Source of the DNA: JAJEAD01 sp964420925
Lineage (GTDB): Bacteria > Pseudomonadota > Gammaproteobacteria > HK1
Length of the DNA stretch: 28,014 nucleotides
NCBI GenBank assembly: GCA_964420925.1
Contig: CAYQVB010000062.1
Coordinates: forward strand, 1-28,014
Direction: 5' to 3'
The notes beneath the pieces were generated by a model. The model did not search any database. It was given only the letters and a program-made list of their open reading frames with translations, and was not told where the DNA came from. Positions 27,663 to 28,014 of this stretch are shown in pieces. Positions within the stretch are counted from its first letter, which is position 1. Each line of letters begins with the position of its first letter. A program made the translations under genes and the position numbers.

Positions 27663-28014
27663 GCCGGGCTCCCATCCGAACGCGAACTGGCGGCGGCTCG
27701 GGGATTTTCTCCTCCGGCGACGCGAGCGCGCCCGAGAGCCCTCATGCGTCGCACCTGGCGACCCTTTCAGCAGGGACGTGAAGAACCGCCTTCCCGAGCC
27801 GTCGCCTTCCGACCCTCTCGAAGAGACTGAGTATGACCGACAACAGCGCCCAAGAAAGCCTTGCGCTCAAGTCCCCAGGGCTCGTTTTTTGTCTGCCGGG
27901 TAGCAGGGTGAGCTGATCTCGGGGCTGGCCATTTTGTTCTCCCTGTGGCAGTGTGCCGGCCATGGGGACGCTGGCGGCTTCGGATTCGTCGATTGATCTG
28001 CGTGCGGTCACGGT
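27663..28014 (+). other. 352 bp with no convincing gene at the window end
   Basis: No frame here is both long and convincing. A short frame starts at ATG 27834 (MTDNSAQESLALKSPG...) and stops at a TGA near 27915. The same frame continues open after that stop to the window end (WPFCSPCGSVPAMGTL). It could be a damaged or partial gene. The minus-strand frame covering 27742-28011 has unremarkable composition and no motif. No terminator was found after the small secreted protein. Confidence 0.4.

Noticed and set aside
1..28014. tRNA or rRNA genes, and a tRNA-adjacent attachment site
   Set aside because: No cloverleaf with a TTCRANNC T-loop or rRNA-like stretch was noticed, and no integrase gene is present, so there is no direct support for an integrated element.

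Overview
This 28 kb window reads as part of a conjugative plasmid (or a closely related integrative element) from a high-GC proteobacterium. The gene families (RepA_C replication protein, Uma2-type nucleases, MOBP relaxase, R64-like pil genes) point to a gammaproteobacterium, but that placement is inference. There are no tRNA or rRNA genes and no chromosomal housekeeping genes.

Layout. (1) 1-945: an IS256-family element, cut by the window edge, is inserted into an ISNCY-type transposase gene of which only the C-terminal part remains. (2) 981-2520: the replicon. A terminator, a candidate promoter and an 11-codon leader ORF overlap the start of repA. They are followed by an oriV-like region with three 15-bp iterons, DnaA-box-like sites and two AT-rich 13-mers, then an array of palindromes. 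(3) 2605-4405: a two-gene module (small membrane/coiled-coil protein plus Uma2-family nuclease) present twice in tandem. (4) 4531-15717, all leftward: a long transfer block read away from oriT. In transcription order it is mobC, MOBP relaxase, a small acidic protein, a 1051-residue ArdC/DUF5710x4/primase-like protein, a duplicated Toprim fragment, a small ParC-like protein, then virB2-virB3-virB4-virB5-(secreted unknown)-virB6. (5) 15718-15943: a P-type oriT with a visible TATCCTG|C nick motif and an adjacent perfect inverted repeat. (6) 15944-17741, rightward: a traK-traL-traM-like operon. (7) 17752-18533: a lower-GC pair of leftward genes for a membrane and a secreted protein of unknown role. 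(8) 18987-27662: a rightward, tightly coupled pil operon for an R64-type thin type IV pilus (TcpQ-like lipoprotein, PilN secretin, PilO, PilP, PilQ ATPase, PilR, major prepilin, large minor prepilin, small secreted protein).

How it fits together. MobC, the relaxase and TraK would form the relaxosome at oriT. The VirB proteins would build part of the DNA-transfer channel, and the pil operon would make a thin pilus for mating contact. virB1, virB7-virB11, the VirD4 coupling protein, the prepilin peptidase and pilT/pilM are not in this window, so they lie elsewhere or are missing.

The most unusual structural signal is a roughly 70-bp element, a hairpin followed by GCG-phased sequence. It occurs once beside oriT (15825-15894) and once, inverted, just past the end of virB6 (4461-4529), so the two copies bracket the entire 11-kb leftward transfer block.
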